Program-made: the position numbers and the translations under genes
Assembly: GCA_002254335.1 (NCBI GenBank)
Contig: NIVA01000192.1
Coordinates: 1 to 6,959, forward strand
DNA: 6,959 nt
Source of the DNA: Bacteroidetes bacterium 4572_114
GTDB taxonomy: Bacteria; Bacteroidota; Bacteroidia; Bacteroidales; 4484-276
Reading direction: 5' to 3'
Notes under the pieces: model-generated
What the model was told of the DNA's origin: nothing
What the model saw: the letters and a program-made list of their open reading frames with translations, nothing else
The model's database searches: none
Part shown: piece by piece, positions 6,046-6,959 of the stretch
How positions within the stretch are numbered: the stretch's first letter is position 1
Layout of the letters: each line of letters opens with the position of its first letter

Positions 6046-6941
6046 GAACCGGATATTTCTTCTTTCTTGTCGGTTTTTTCCTGTACCCCTGAACCTCTTA
6101 GTTTCACAATTTTATTCATAACATCGAACCAGAAGGGGGCACCCAACGACAGGGCAATGGCCGTAATTAAACACCCCAAAACATAAAGCCAGAAAGCTGA
6201 TGTCCGTGGATCCAACGATGATGCCGAAATTGAGATAATCGATTCCTGGTCCCTGATATCATCGATGATTTGTTTTACTTCGGTATTTACCCGGGCCGTG
6301 GTTGCAGTATCAGCATTGGCCTCCTTTGCATAACCGGTGGCGAGTTTTACCATTTCCAGCCTGGTGTCGCTCTCCCTTGTTAATTTTTTTGCAATAGCGA
6401 TAGTATCCACATTTAGCGAAAATGCAATCAACAGCCCGATAATAAAGGTGATGAGTTGTATCTTTCTTTTGTACCATCCTGTTACCCTGTCCATGGTTTC
6501 GTTATACCAACTATCCAGCAAAGTTTTAAGTTTTTCGATATTACCATTGGCTTCAACCATGATGTTGTAAATAATCTCCTTGGTATCGCTGCCCTCTTTT
6601 TCTGTTTTTAACTTCTCCATGTAATCCCCAAAAGCATTATTGGCATCGTTGGCTTTTCTGAAAATATTGATCATTGCCTTCGAAAATGTTGGGGCATTGA
6701 TGTAGGAAGGAAGCCTGTTTTTACTGCTTAGGTATTTAATTTCGGGCCTCTGCAAAAACTCATTGCTCAGTATGGCCTCACCGTCATCGTCCAACATGCG
6801 TTGCAGGCCTTTCTTCAACACACGCCCGCGCTCATTGATCAGGCTTGATATTAGCTCCGTAACAATTGTAACCAGCAGGCTGTACAAAATATAGACGAAC
6901 ACCAGGCCAATTACCACTTCTATTGCTGTACTGTTAAACAT
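6039..6941 (-). CDS. Membrane protein of unknown function with three predicted transmembrane segments
   Basis: The 300-residue protein has hydrophobic segments at about 6-27, 161-178 and 249-267. Between the first two lies a charged, mostly helical stretch of about 130 residues. Two blocks look conserved: NETMDRVTGWYKRK (147-160) leading into the second segment and NVDTIAIAKKL (177-187), then GAPFWFDVMNKIVKLRG (267-283) at the end of the third. I have an impression of meeting the GAPFWFD...LRG ending in unnamed membrane proteins of Bacteroidota and cyanobacteria, but I cannot name a family. The C-terminus (QEKTDKKEEISGSK) is charged and probably soluble. ATG at 6941 is the first start in the frame and is placed just before the first membrane segment; only 18 upstream bases are visible, so the promoter or earlier genes are outside the window. 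The next genes on the same strand suggest an envelope complex, but no function can be assigned. Confidence 0.85.
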   Translation of the reverse strand: MFNSTAIEVVIGLVFVYILYSLLVTIVTELISSLINERGRVLKKGLQRMLDDDGEAILSNEFLQRPEIKYLSSKNRLPSYINAPTFSKAMINIFRKANDANNAFGDYMEKLKTEKEGSDTKEIIYNIMVEANGNIEKLKTLLDSWYNETMDRVTGWYKRKIQLITFIIGLLIAFSLNVDTIAIAKKLTRESDTRLEMVKLATGYAKEANADTATTARVNTEVKQIIDDIRDQESIISISASSLDPRTSAFWLYVLGCLITAIALSLGAPFWFDVMNKIVKLRGSGVQEKTDKKEEISGSK

Positions 6942-6959
6942 GATTGTATGGTTTTAATT

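Noticed and set aside
5911..6186. Plus-strand open frame over the octamer arrays giving a His/Ser/Thr/Pro-rich peptide
   Set aside because: It is a translation of the tandem repeats and of the antisense strand of the membrane protein gene, with no independent support.

Overview
The window looks like a chromosomal segment of a Bacteroidota (Bacteroidetes) bacterium. Two good matches to the Bacteroidota -7 promoter element TAnnTTTG lie just upstream of transcription units, the tRNA gene does not encode its CCA end, most starts lack a clear Shine-Dalgarno sequence, and an intergenic stretch carries degenerate octamer arrays of a sort I associate with environmental Bacteroidales. Every gene I can support is on the minus strand, so the window is best read from its right end to its left.

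Right part (about 6941 down to 4405): an apparent three-gene run of unrecognised envelope proteins. It comprises a 300-residue membrane protein with three predicted membrane segments, then two arrays of 8-base repeats, then a small gene of about 110 codons, then a secreted protein of about 387 codons whose start overlaps the small gene's stop (ATGA). The small gene and the secreted-protein gene are each broken by one apparent extra base. Restoring the frame gives exactly whole-codon lengths in both cases.

Middle part (about 4287 down to 844): a selenocysteine decoding unit in the order tRNA-Sec(UCA), selA, selB. A TAnnTTTG promoter lies about 20 bases before the tRNA. selA starts 75 bases after the tRNA, and selB overlaps the end of selA by 8 bases with a strong AAGGAGG ribosome-binding site. 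SelA converts Ser-tRNA-Sec to Sec-tRNA-Sec using selenophosphate, and SelB carries that tRNA to the ribosome at UGA codons. The SelA here lacks the N-terminal ~50 residues that bind tRNA-Sec in characterised enzymes, and the acceptor stem of the tRNA does not fit the standard 8 bp plus G73 arrangement. No selenoprotein gene, selD or serine-tRNA ligase is visible.

Left part (843 down to 1): a 310-base gap holding a probable rho-independent terminator and a separate promoter, then the first 177 codons of an AAA-like P-loop ATPase that runs off the left edge.
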